64,000 bases of DNA from Magnaporthiopsis rhizophila (lineage: Eukaryota > Ascomycota > Sordariomycetes > Magnaporthales > Magnaporthaceae): assembly GCA_003049465.1 (NCBI GenBank), contig PYSS01000014.1, positions 124,001-188,000 on the forward strand. Direction: 5' to 3'. The position numbers and the translations under genes were made by a program. Shown in pieces: positions 28,801 through 38,871 of the stretch (its first letter is position 1; the number at the start of each line of letters is the position of its first letter). The notes below the pieces were generated by a model. The model had not been told where the DNA came from. It saw nothing but the letters and a program-made list of their open reading frames with translations, and did no database searches.

Positions 28801-31620
28801 ATGTCTTCCGAGCCTTTAAAACCTGTGCTGCCGCCGTCCGCGGCTGGCAGCGACCCTGCCGCGCGCCCTTCCTGGCCTCGCCGCCACAAGCGCCTCCTCG
28901 TCTTCGCCATGGCTTTCGTGTCCCTGGCTGCTCTGGTCGTCGGCCTGGCTGTGGGCCTCACCAGGTCTGCTGCCCCGGATCCTGCCGGGCCGGGAGCTGC
29001 CATCGCAACAAGCCGCGGTCAGACCGCCGTCATCGGGTCCTGGTCTCTGCACTCGACTGCTCAGGCCGGCAACGACATGGCCTCGCTGTCGCGCCCGGGC
29101 GCTGACGTGTCGGCCTGGCATCGCATCGCCGTCTCCAAGTGCACGCTGATGGCTTGTCTGTTGCACAAGGGTGTCTTCGACGACAGCCTCTTCTACTCGG
29201 AAAACCTTAAAAAGGTCGACGCCGCACAGTTCCGCGTCCCGTGGGTCTACCGGCACGAGTTCGCCCTCGACACCGCCGGCGGCACCCACTACTTCCTCGA
29301 GACCAACGGCATCAGCTCGCGCGCCGACGTCTGGCTCAACGGGCGGGAGCTGGCCAACAAGAACCAGCACGCCGGCTCGTACGCGGGCATGCGCCTCGAC
29401 GTTTCCAAGTACGTCGCCGCCCACAACGTCCTCGCCATCCGCGTCTACCCGACCAACTACAACTACGACTTTGCCCTCGGCTTCGTCGACTGGAATCCGT
29501 ACCCCGCCGACAACGGCACTGGCGTGTGGCGCGATGTGACGCTGAGGCAGACGGGCGCGGTGGCCCTGTCCGACTTCCGCCCGGTCACGAACCTGCCAAG
29601 TCCCTCTGGCAGCGCCAATGTGACCCTCAAGGCCACGATGACGAATATGGAAAACCGGCCCGTCAGGGTCGACGTTCGGGGCCGCGTTTCCATCAATGGA
29701 ACTGGCGCCAGCCAGCACGACAGCCAACAGACTATCCAGGTTGGCCCGCTACAGTCTCGCGACATTGCCCTCACCGTGGCCATTGACAAGCCCCAGGTCT
29801 GGTGGCCCAAGCTATGGGGCGCCCAGCCGTTGTACTCGGCCCGGCTAGACGTGAACGTGAACGGGACGCCGTCGGACGCGGCAGAGCGCCGGTTCGGCAT
29901 CCGCAACGTCACGTCGCAGGTCAACTCGCACAACGACACCGTCTTTTCGGTCAACGGCCACCCATTCCAGGTCGTCGGCGGCGGCTACAGCGCCGACATG
30001 TTTCTCCGCTGGGACCCAGCCCGGTTCGAGGCCCAGGCGCGCTACATGCTGGACCTCGGCCACAACACGGTGCGCCTCGAAGGCAAGCAGGAGCACCCCG
30101 AGCTGTACGAGATCGCCGACCGCCTGGGCCTGATGGTCATGGCCGGCTGGGAGTGCTGCGACAAGTGGGAGGCGTGGAGCTACAATGTGGACCTGGCCAT
30201 CCAGCCCCCGCCCGTCTACAGCGACGCCGACTACGCCATTGCCGCGTCCAGCATGCGCCACGAGGCCTTGATGATGCAGAGCCACCCCTGCATGCTGGCC
30301 TTTCTCGTCGGCAGCGACTACTGGCCCGACGACCGCGCGACCCAGCTCTATGTGGACGCCCTCCGCGCCGCCGACTGGGACCTGCCCATCATTGCGTCGG
30401 CGTCCAAGCGTGGATTCCCGAAGCTGCTGGGGCCGTCGGGCATGAAGATGGACGGGCCCTACGACTGGGTGCCTCCAAACTACTGGTACGACACAGACAG
30501 CCCCGAGGACCGTAAGGGTGCCGCCTTTGGGTTCGGGTCTGAGCTAGGCGCCGGCGTCGGCACTCCAGAGCTGGGGAGCCTGCGCAAGTTTCTGTCGCCC
30601 TCGGACATGGACGACCTGTGGCGGGCGCCCAACAAGGGTCTCTACCACATGTCCAACGAGGGCTCGCAGTTCTTCACGCGCCAGATCTACAACGAGGCGC
30701 TGTTCAAGCGATTCGGCCCTCCGGCTGCACGCGAGACCTCGAGTGGCCTGGTGTCTCCGCTGGACGACTACCTCATCAAGGCGCAGATGATGGACTACGA
30801 GGCAACCCGGGCCCAGTTTGAAGGGTTCGCCGCCCGCTGGAACGCCACCCGCCCGGCCACGGGCCTGATATACTGGATGCTGAACAACGCGTGGCCCAGC
30901 CTGCACTGGAACCTGTTTGACTACTACCTGCGCCCGGCGGGCTCGTACTTTGGCGCCAAGGTGGGCGCGCGCCCCGAGCACGTCGCCTACGACTACGTCC
31001 AGCGCGCCATCTACATCATCAACAAGTCGCTAGACCGACGGGGCCAGCGTGCCGTCGAGGCCCAGTTCATGTCGCTCGACGGCAGGGTTCTCTCGACCAG
31101 CCGGGCCACGGGGGAGACGGAGCCCAACACCAGCAAGCAGCTGCCCACGACGATGGCTGCGGTGCCGTCACAGGACGGCGTGACCCTGCTGCGTCTGCTG
31201 CTGTCCGACGACGCCAACACGACGCTCAGCCGCAACGTGTACTGGCTGTCTCGCGCCATCGACTCGCTGGACTGGGCGAACTCGACGTGGTACCACACGC
31301 CGGTCACCAGCTTTGCCGACTTTACTGCCTTCAACAAGATGCAGAGCGCGAACGTGTCCGTGTCCGTGTCGCCGTCGGCCACGAAGGGGCGCAAGGTCAC
31401 GCTGGAAAACAAGTCGACGGTGCCGGCGGTTTTTGTCCGGCTAAACGTCATCGACGAGCGCGGCGCCGACGTGACGCCCATTTTCTGGTCGGACAACTAC
31501 GTCACGCTGTGGCCGGGTGAGAAGATGGACCTGGAAATGTCCGAGGGACCAGGTTCCAGAGGCCGGGCCATTGAGATCAGCGGGAAGAATGTGGCGGTGG
31601 CCACGATGCGGTTCCAGTGA
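28801..31620 (+). CDS. GH2 exo-beta-D-glucosaminidase-like glycosidase, membrane-anchored
   Basis: Single exon of 2820 nt, 939 aa. The region from about residue 75 onward follows GH2 exo-chitosanases (Amycolatopsis CsxA, Trichoderma Gls93): GVFDDSLFYSENLKKVD, PWVYRHEF, DVWLNGREL, GFVDWNPYPADNGTGVWRDV (jelly roll), then LEGKQEHPELYEIADRLGLM and GWECCDKWEAW at the barrel. By position D506 (in GSDYWPD) and E581 (in GSELGAG) correspond to the catalytic acid and nucleophile of CsxA (D469 and E541). The product removes GlcN from the non-reducing end of chitosan. Odd feature: residues 32-53 form a hydrophobic helix preceded by RPSWPRRHKR, with no obvious cleavage site. This suggests a type II membrane anchor rather than free secretion. 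At least ten N-glycosylation sequons are present. Confidence 0.9.
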   Translation: MSSEPLKPVLPPSAAGSDPAARPSWPRRHKRLLVFAMAFVSLAALVVGLAVGLTRSAAPDPAGPGAAIATSRGQTAVIGSWSLHSTAQAGNDMASLSRPGADVSAWHRIAVSKCTLMACLLHKGVFDDSLFYSENLKKVDAAQFRVPWVYRHEFALDTAGGTHYFLETNGISSRADVWLNGRELANKNQHAGSYAGMRLDVSKYVAAHNVLAIRVYPTNYNYDFALGFVDWNPYPADNGTGVWRDVTLRQTGAVALSDFRPVTNLPSPSGSANVTLKATMTNMENRPVRVDVRGRVSINGTGASQHDSQQTIQVGPLQSRDIALTVAIDKPQVWWPKLWGAQPLYSARLDVNVNGTPSDAAERRFGIRNVTSQVNSHNDTVFSVNGHPFQVVGGGYSADMFLRWDPARFEAQARYMLDLGHNTVRLEGKQEHPELYEIADRLGLMVMAGWECCDKWEAWSYNVDLAIQPPPVYSDADYAIAASSMRHEALMMQSHPCMLAFLVGSDYWPDDRATQLYVDALRAADWDLPIIASASKRGFPKLLGPSGMKMDGPYDWVPPNYWYDTDSPEDRKGAAFGFGSELGAGVGTPELGSLRKFLSPSDMDDLWRAPNKGLYHMSNEGSQFFTRQIYNEALFKRFGPPAARETSSGLVSPLDDYLIKAQMMDYEATRAQFEGFAARWNATRPATGLIYWMLNNAWPSLHWNLFDYYLRPAGSYFGAKVGARPEHVAYDYVQRAIYIINKSLDRRGQRAVEAQFMSLDGRVLSTSRATGETEPNTSKQLPTTMAAVPSQDGVTLLRLLLSDDANTTLSRNVYWLSRAIDSLDWANSTWYHTPVTSFADFTAFNKMQSANVSVSVSPSATKGRKVTLENKSTVPAVFVRLNVIDERGADVTPIFWSDNYVTLWPGEKMDLEMSEGPGSRGRAIEISGKNVAVATMRFQ

Positions 31621-32363
31621 GGTCGTATTGCTTATTGTTAATATTGCAGGTTGTATCCTTCCGCGTTGCAGTCTAGCATTCGAGCCAAGTCTGATACTAC
31701 GATATAATCCGATCTCATGCTCGCCACCAACGGCTGTCCGTCTCCCTGCACGGTCTAATGCAAGTCATTCCGCTCCCGTAGTCCGCAGGAGCCACGCGAC
31801 ACTCAAGACGACCATGCATGCTGCACACTGCTTCTATAATTAACGGGCCACTGACCGCCTGGACCTCAGCGCTCAACACTAACTCCTGGTGCGGAGGCCC
31901 AAACGGCAGTTGACGCCACACACAGACGGCGCGAGCCGCTAGAACCCAGCAGGGAGCCTAGGGCAGGTTGGCCGCGTCGTTGAACCGGCGCCAGGGACAA
32001 GGGACGGTTGCAACAACTGCCCATATGATGTGCAAGCAGCTTGATGGCGGTGGAATACGCCTCGTTCGGCCCAGTCGGCACGGTGAGACCCCTTTCGGGC
32101 TGGGTCTAAGCTGGAGCCGCGCGTCTTGGGATCGGGAGGCTTGTATATACTGTCCGCCCTTGCCTTGGCGATCTCGTCTTGGCAGATCCGCGTCTTGGCA
32201 CTCGATCAGACACCAGCTTTTAATACCTCAGCGCATGCTGATCCCTAATTGCCGGCTACTCTTGACGCTCACCGGCCTGGCTTCGGCCATTCACTCGTTT
32301 TTCACGTCCATCGTTCAGTCACTCGTGGTCTTCACGTCACTCCCTAACTCGACTCTTTTGACC
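31621..32363. other. Intergenic, promoter of the CBM18-AA5 gene
   Basis: GH2 3' flank and upstream region of the chitin-binding oxidase, with a CT/ACGT-rich leader just before 32364. No gene is seen. Confidence 0.45.
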
Positions 32364-35300
32364 ATGGCCCCACATGTGCTGGCCGTCGTCGTTATGGCGG
32401 CTTCCCTGGTGACTGCAAACATCAATTTCACCTGGGTCCAGCCGTCGTGCGGTCCAGACGATCCGTTCAACAGATGTCTCAGGGGCCAGCACTGCGAGAA
32501 CACCACCTGCGTGCCCGACTACAACCCCCGGAGACACCACAGGCTCGCCCCTGGACATGCCGAGAAGCGGACGGCCAAACCGGTGACGCAGACCGTCGAC
32601 GGGACTTGCGGTGCTGCCAACGGCGGGACCGTGTGCGGCAACTGGCCTCGAGGCGGCTGCTGCTCGCAGCATGGGTGGTGTAGCAACTCGTAAGTGTGCT
32701 CCTGTCCTGCCGTCGTGTTGCATGCTGACGCCGCCAGACTCGATCACTGCGGGACTGGATGCCAGAGTGGGCCTTGCCCTTGCACCACAGAGCAGCGGCC
32801 GTTCTACGTCCACCTCCAGTGCCATGACCTGGACCAGTGTGCCGACGCCGAGCCCGACTGGAGTCCAGACCACCGATGGCACCTGCGGCGCCGCAAACGG
32901 CGGGACCGTCTGCGGTAACTAGCTGCAGGGTAGCTGCTGCTCACAATACGGCTGGTGCGGTAACTCGTAAGTGTCCGTCTACTCGCAAGGCGCCGCACTC
33001 GTACTGACCAGCCAGGCCCCTTCACTGCGGCACTGGCTGCCAGGGCGGCCCTTGCTACTCGTCGTCCTCCAGCACCCAGTCCCCGAGTAGCGTTACTTCT
33101 ACGACCAGCTCCTCGACCAGCTCCTCGACCAGCTCCTCGACCAGCTCCTCGACCAGCTCCTCGACCAGCTCCTCGACCAGCTCCTCGACCAGCTCCTCGA
33201 CCAGCTCCTCGACCAGCTCCTCGACCAGCTCCTCGACCAGCTCCTCGACCAGCTCCTCGACCAGCTCCTCGACCAGCTCCTCGACCAGCTCCTCGACCAG
33301 CTCCTCGACCAGCTCCTCGACCAGCTCCTCGACCAGCTCCTCGACCAGCTCCTCGACCAGCTCCTCGACCAGCTCCTCGACCAGCTCCTCGACCAGCTCC
33401 TCGACCAGCTCCTCGACCAGCTCCTCGACCAGCTCCTCGACCAGCTCCTCGACCAGCTCCTCGACCAGCTCCTCGACCAGCTCCTCGACCAGCTCCTCGA
33501 CCAGCTCCTCGACCAGCTCCTCGACCAGCTCCTCGACCAGCTCCTCGACCAGCTCCTCGACCAGCTCCTCGACCAGCTCCTCGACCAGCTCCTCGACCAG
33601 CTCCTCGACCAGCTCCTCGACCAGCTCCTCGACCAGCTCCTCGACCAGCTCCTCGACCAGCTCCTCGACCAGCTCCTCGACCAGCTCCTCGACCAGCTCC
33701 TCGACCAGCTCCTCGACCAGCTCCTCGACCAGCTCCTCGACCAGCTCCTCGACCAGCTCCTCGACCAGCTCCTCGACCAGCTCCTCGACCAGCTCCTCGA
33801 CCAGCTCCTCGACCAGCTCCTCGACCAGCTCCTCGACCAGCTCCTCGACCAGCTCCTCGACCAGCTCCTCGACCAGCTCCTCGACCAGCTCCTCGACCAG
33901 CTCGACCAGCTCGACCAGCTCCCCCACCCCCAGCGGAGTGCTGACCACCGACGGCACATGTGGCGCAGCCTACGGCAGCGTCATCTGCGGGAACTGGCCC
34001 GCGGGCAGCTGCTGCTCCATGTACGGCTACTACGGGTCTGGGACGGCGCACTGCGGTGCTGGCTGCCAGAGCGGCAACTGCACCGGTCCGCCCGTCAAGC
34101 AAGCGCCCAGTCCCCAGCCGGCTCCAGCGAACCCAAACCCCGGTCGGTTCGACATCATCGGCCAGTCAGGCGTCCCCGCGATGCACGCCGGCCTGCTGCC
34201 CAACGGCAAGGTCGTGTTCCTGGACAAGGTCGAGAACTACACACAGCTGCGGCTGAGCAACGGCCAGCTCGCCTACTCGTCCGAGTTCGACCCCGCCACG
34301 GGCGTCGCCAAGCCGCTGGCCTACAAGACCAACGCCTTCTGTGCCGGCGGTGCGCCCCTGGCCGACGGCCGCTTCATGAGCCTCGGCGGCAACGCGCCGC
34401 TCGACTTTATCGACCCCACGGTCGGCGACGGCTTCGACGGCATCCGCTTCCTCACGCGCTCGCCTTCCAACGCCTCGCTCGACGGCACCAGCTGGGCCGA
34501 GCCCGGCAACAAGCTGACGAGAGCGCGCTGGTACCCGACGGCGCAGCTGATGCCCGACGGGCGCGTGTTTGTGGCCTCGGACAGCCTCAACGGGCAGGAC
34601 CCCAACGTGCCGGCCAACAACAACCCGACGTACGAGATGCTGGACCGCAACGGCGTCTCGTCGGGCGTGGCCGTGCCCGTGGCGATCCTGCAGAACACGC
34701 AGCCGTACTTTATGTACCCGTTTGTGCACCCGCTGCCCGACGGCAACCTCTTTGTGCTGGCAGCCAAGCCGAGCCAGATCTTCAACGTCGGCGCCGGCGC
34801 CAACACAGGCCGCGTGGTACGCCAGCTGCCCGACCTGGCCGGCGATTACCGCACGTACCCCAACACGGGCGGCTCGGTGCTGCTGCCGCTGTCGGCCGCG
34901 ACGGGCTACCGGCCCGAGGTGGTGGTCTGCGGCGGCGGGCCGTACCAGGACCTGTCTGCGCCGACGGACGCGTCGTGCGGCCGCATCCAGTCGTCGGCGA
35001 CCTCTCCGGACTGGGAGCTCGAGGCCATGCCCGAGGGCCGCTGCATGGTCGAGGGCGTGCTGCTGCTGGACGGCACTGTGCTCTTCCTCAACGGCGCGAG
35101 GCGGGGCGCCCAGGGCTTCGGCGTGGCGGCCGACCCGACGCTGACGGCGCTCATCTACGACCCGGCGGCGGCCCGGGGCCAGCGCTTCTCGACGGCGGCC
35201 GCCAGCACCGTGCCGCTCATGTACCACTCGGTGTCGCTGCTGCTGCCTGACGGCACGGTGCTGGTGGCCGGCAGCAACCCGGTGCAACAGCCGGTGCTGG

Positions 35301-35692
35301 TGGCCAGCCCGGCGGACCCGTTCCCGACCGAGTTCCGCGTCGAGCGCTACACGCCGCCGTATCTGTCTGGTGGGCGTGCGGCGTACCAGCCTGCCAACGT
35401 GACCGTCGTCGGCGGGGCCGCGGTGCTGAGGCCGGGGAACGGCACGCTCACGCTGCGGTTCAACCTGGTGCGGCCGGCCAAGGACGCAAAGGTGGTGCTG
35501 TACAACAACGGCTTCGTGACGCACTCGGTGCACATGGGCCAGCGGATGGTGTACCGCGAGCACAAGGGGCTGGCGGACGGGGTGCTGGCGCAGACTATTA
35601 CCGTGCAGGCGCCGCCTAGCAACAACATCGTGCCGCCGGGGTACTATCTGATGTTTGTGATGGCCGATGGGGTTCCTAGCTATGGGCAGTAG
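32364..35692 (+). CDS. CBM18-containing glyoxal/galactose-oxidase-like (AA5) protein; exon 2 broken
   Basis: The intact reading uses exon 1 (32364-32689) joined to exon 3 (33016-35692), giving 3003 nt, 1000 aa. Order: signal peptide (MAPHVLAVVVMAASLVTA), CBM18 chitin-binding module split by the splice, Ser/Thr linker of about 270 residues made of SSST repeats, a further CBM18 (GTCGAAYGSVICGNW...), and a C-terminal AA5 copper-radical oxidase with DUF1929-type end. AA5 residues are visible: Cys in NAFCAGG and Tyr in RWYPTAQ (Cys-Tyr cofactor), Tyr/His in LMYHSVS, and His in THSVHMGQ. The canonical middle exon 32738-32966 (229 nt) would add another CBM18. It carries a +1 frameshift and a TAG where the Trp of CGNW should be. 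Both flanking introns are phase 2, so skipping it keeps the frame. The enzyme would oxidise aldehydes or alcohols to make H2O2 near chitin. Confidence 0.8.
32738..32966 (+). pseudogene. Decayed CBM18 cassette exon
   Basis: Flanked by good splice sites: AG at 32736-32737 and GTAAGTGT at 32967. It starts LDHCGTGCQSGPC in one frame and continues in the next frame with a Ser/Thr linker and TDGTCGAANGGTVCGN, then TAG, then LQGSCCSQYGWCGN. The length is 229 nt instead of 228, matching a single-base insertion near 32780-32790. The TAG is a G-to-A change of TGG. Confidence 0.8.
33109..33900 (+). repeat. Coding minisatellite, 66 perfect copies of a 12-mer
   Basis: CTCCTCGACCAG is repeated 66 times without a single mismatch (792 bp), followed by 9-bp variants to 33927. 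In the gene frame it encodes (SSST)n. It leaves all six frames open, so long antisense frames here are artefacts. Confidence 0.97.
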
Positions 35693-36014
35693 GTGCTGGT
35701 CAGCTGAGGCGTAATGTAAATAATAGACCTGGTCTGCCGGGCCGAATGTCTAATGACAATGTCAGAGAATTCACGCGCATGTAGCCTCTCATGGAACGGA
35801 ATCCCGTTACATTATCAGTGCCTATGGCAACCATTACTCTAAGCGTTATCAATGTGCATCAAATTCCGGGCAGACTGGTTCTGCAGCCGTCCTCGTCTGG
35901 CCGAATCCAACATTGGACAGGTTTCTTGGCTGGACCGGCCGGTCCAGATTGTCCTCATTCCTCCACAAGTCCCTAATCCGATCCATCGTCTGGGATCATC
36001 TCGTCCCTCGTCCT
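35693..36014. other. Convergent intergenic region, no gene seen
   Basis: Holds the 3' ends of the AA5 gene and of the small Cys-rich secreted protein gene. No other content is recognised. Confidence 0.4.
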
Positions 36015-36467
36015 TTACGAGTTGTGGCAGTCGGCAACAGTGACCTGGAAGTCGGTCGGGCCAATGTAGCGCTGCGTCTGCACGGCGCCGTGGTCCTCGA
36101 TGATGAGCTGGTCGCCCGGGATGTGGTGGCAGTAGTTCTGGTAGGTGCGCGAGTTGGGCCACTGCCAGACGGTCAGGTCGAGCCCGGCGTCGGCGGCGGT
36201 GGTGTTGACGTCGAAGTGGAAGGTATGCTCGCACGCGGCCTGGGTGACGTTGGGCAGGCGGTCGGGCCCGTTGAGGGTGATGTTGCAGGGCGTCGGCTTC
36301 CAGCCCAGGCTCGGCTGGCTGTCGAGGCCGAACGAGTACGTGCACCGGACGCTGTGCGGGATGCAGGCGGCCGTGAAGTTGGACACGTACAGCAGCGGGT
36401 ACTGGCGCGCCTGGAGGGAGGCGGCCGAGGCGGAGCCGGCGAGGAGGAGGGCGCTGAGGAACTGCAT
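36015..36467 (-). CDS. Small secreted cysteine-containing protein
   Basis: 150 aa, intronless. The signal peptide MQFLSALLLAGSASA is followed by a likely dibasic-free pro-segment and YPLLYVSNFTAACIPHSVRC. Six cysteines in the mature part (AAC, VRC, TPC, AAC, NYC, ADC) would allow three disulfides. Several N-glycosylation sequons (NFT, NIT, NVT, NTT) are present. The length, Cys content and beta-strand-rich pattern are those of fungal secreted elicitor/allergen-like proteins. I recall a similar FTAACIPHS stretch in fungal hypersensitive-response-inducing proteins but cannot verify it. No enzymatic motif is present. It is convergent with the AA5 gene. Confidence 0.8.
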   Translation of the reverse strand: MQFLSALLLAGSASAASLQARQYPLLYVSNFTAACIPHSVRCTYSFGLDSQPSLGWKPTPCNITLNGPDRLPNVTQAACEHTFHFDVNTTAADAGLDLTVWQWPNSRTYQNYCHHIPGDQLIIEDHGAVQTQRYIGPTDFQVTVADCHNS

Positions 36468-37122
36468 TTTGGCTGGGGTGGTGGTGTGGAATTATTGATT
36501 AGATGGCTTGGAGAGGCGAGTAGCTGAAGCGAGCGTGGTGCGTTTGGCTTGAGAGAGCTGGTGCTGGAGAGAAGGACTAGAAGCTGTGATGGAGAGATCC
36601 GTCACTCGCTTTATATACTCGGCCGTCACCTCGGCAAACGTCACTGAAGGATCTGCCTCCGCCCTTGTCAGGGGCGACTGTCGATCGCAACGGCTGGGGC
36701 ACGGCGGAGCGACTCCACCCCGCCAGCAACACGAAGGCACCTTGGCCTTGCAACAGCCGGGGATCCAGCACCCAATACGAGAGGTGTCGTCACCCCGACG
36801 GCTGCTTTCTCGCCAGGAGACGCCTGCTGGTCACGCTTCGACCCGGACTCCTGACGGCAACGGCAAGCAGGATTTGGCGATCATGGCTCGTTACATGAGC
36901 CGTCCCACCTGCCAACCTTGCGTGTCCCTTGGCTCCCGACCCGAGCGCCCAGGTGATTTCAGACGCACCAGTAGAATTCATGCATGCAACGTCGCTCTCA
37001 TCTTGACCGTCATGGGATTTTCATTGCTTGGCTATTTTCTGTCTTTTGAAGGGGCTGTTCGCTCTCACCGACCAGATCCATAAAATGCCTCACCTCCGAC
37101 CTTGCTGCTTCAGCAGTCGACG
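36468..37122. other. Intergenic, promoter of the small secreted protein
   Basis: A TATATA element (about 36610-36617) lies about 145 bp before the start codon of the minus-strand secreted protein gene. Nothing coding is supported. Confidence 0.4.
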
Positions 37123-37572
37123 TCACGGGCGCCTCCAGTACCGCAGCAGGGCGTCGATGCGGTCACGGATCCTCTGAGCGATGGCGCGCCGCCTGGACGG
37201 CCTCGCGCGGTCTGGCTCGTCCGGGTGCTCGACGATTCGGGACGTGTACGGTGTGGGGACGGCAGCGATCATGGGACGGCCCTTTTCCGGCGGCGAAGGG
37301 GATTCTGAGGTCGTGGCGGTGGTCAGCGACTGCGTGTCCGAGGCGTCAAAGAAGACATCAACTTCTGATGCCGTGTCGGATGGGTCCCTGTCCATGGCCT
37401 CTTGGCAGTCGAAGAAGGCGTTGGGGTCATTGCTGTCAAGCGAGCTGGGAGTGCCGTGAGCTTGTCGCGAGTCACTGGCCTGGGATGTATCAGGGATGGG
37501 GCCCGGGGTGGGGATGTTGGTGTTTGCCACAGGGGAAGGCATTGCGGCGGTGATATCAGGGGCTGAGTTCAT
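37123..37572 (-). CDS. Hypothetical Ser/Pro/acidic protein with basic C-terminus
   Basis: 149 aa, single exon. The first two-thirds are disordered and rich in Pro, Ser, Thr, Asp and Glu (DPNAFFDCQEAMDRDPSD, EVDVFFDASDTQS). The two FFD motifs may be short linear motifs. The C-terminal 35 residues are strongly basic and helical (RARPSRRRAIAQRIRDRIDALLRYWRRP), suggesting a nucleic-acid, membrane or peptide-binding helix. No family is recognised. An AT-rich TATA-like AATAAATA lies about 70 bp upstream of the ATG. Support is limited to the open frame, biased composition and the well-formed amphipathic end, so it could be spurious. Confidence 0.45.
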   Translation of the reverse strand: MNSAPDITAAMPSPVANTNIPTPGPIPDTSQASDSRQAHGTPSSLDSNDPNAFFDCQEAMDRDPSDTASEVDVFFDASDTQSLTTATTSESPSPPEKGRPMIAAVPTPYTSRIVEHPDEPDRARPSRRRAIAQRIRDRIDALLRYWRRP

Positions 37573-38871
37573 GCTGTGCTGTCTGTTATGCTGTCGGTAT
37601 CTGGTATTTGTCGATCTGCTGCCGGTTCAGCCTGAGAACTATTTATTCTGGCAGTTTGCTCTGGTCGCCGGGCACAAAGAGCCGCTGTTCTTTGCGGTCC
37701 AGGCACAGCTCCATGCTTCTGCATCCAAAAATAGACCAAAAATAGACCAAAAATAGAGGCAAAGCCATGACCCGGACAGAGAGAGCTGGACGCTGGCGAG
37801 TGCTCGCAATGGGTGCCGGATCGACGACAAAGAACTGCAGCAACTACAAGCACTGGATTACAACGCGCTTCTTGGTCACTGTGGCTTGGAGTCTCTACCA
37901 GTAGCTTCCACCATGGCACATCCTGTGTTTGACGATATTCTAACCCAGACTTGCACGTCATGGCGGTGACGCTAGTTGCCACTCCCAGTAACGGCTCCAA
38001 CTAGCTTCTACTCCCTATAAAAGATGCACTACCCAGACAGGTTAAAGCAATCCACGCACGCACAACCACGTGATCACAATGGGCACTGAGAAAACCCCGG
38101 CACAGTCCCGACCAGGCGGGAGCTAGCAGATTCCGATCCAACGGTCGTGGACAGTTCACGCGCTATACTCGGAAGTATCACGAACTGTCCATTCCTGAGG
38201 CCAAGCGGCGGGTTGAAGGTCACGTGGAGGCCTTGTACGTCCCAAGGAGCACCTGAAAATCGCCGTTTCAGAACTCCGCAGGGTATTCAGCTGGCAGGAG
38301 CGGGTGTTTCCAGCTGTGGACATCATACAATTTGTCCATATGAGCCCATTTCATGGATCCATGCTGGCCAATTCCAACTGTAGTGTCAGGTGAAGCAATG
38401 CCATAGGCCATTGACAATGAGGAAGTTCTAGGGACAACAGAAAATGGTTGGGCCGATATGCATTGGTGTTGTGCAGCGTGATGTGCAGATGCCCATCAAA
38501 TTGTGCAGCAGCCACACCAATCGGAGACAACGAATGCGGGGCAGCAGCATGAGGCGGATACGTGGCACGCCAAAAGGGGCTGGTAGTAGTTGCCGTGGTA
38601 ATTCTGGACATGCGGTGAGCCGGTTGGGCTCCAACCAGAGATGCACGCGCTTTACACCCCAGCCCCATAGAGGACTGCATGACAATGGGGTACATAAGGA
38701 GCTGGCGGATTCTCTGGAGACGTGGCGGCAACGGCGAATCACCGAAAACGACGAGCAGTGGCCAGTCGACGAGACGAGCCAGTGAATAGAACAGTCGAGC
38801 CGACGAGACGAAGCCAGTAGTCGACGAGACGAGGAGCAAGTCGACGACTGCCGAAACAGCGGTCAAGACAG
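37573..38871. other. Intergenic, small tandem repeat
   Basis: Contains three perfect 11-bp units CCAAAAATAGA (37725-37757), a G/A-rich stretch with repeated CGACGAGACGAG (38765-38835) just before the CxxHxC gene, and otherwise no recognisable gene. Confidence 0.5.

Noticed and set aside
28816..29727. 303-codon minus-strand frame opposite the GH2 gene
   Set aside because: Antisense shadow of a GC-rich coding region with no domain; the GH2 frame is unequivocal.
33109..33900. Could the regular 12-bp array be a CRISPR or telomere/centromere-type satellite?
   Set aside because: No spacers, in-frame within a gene, repeat unit codes for a Ser/Thr linker; fungi lack CRISPR.
32804..34102. Very long open frames on the minus strand (about 290-430 codons of GRGA, LVEE or SRSW repeats)
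   Set aside because: They are automatic by-products of the stop-free 12-bp minisatellite. The plus-strand frame fits the chitin-binding oxidase.
34166..35563. 465-codon minus-strand frame opposite the AA5 domain
   Set aside because: Composition (Arg/His/Val/Gly-rich, no motif) is that of antisense to a GC3-rich gene.
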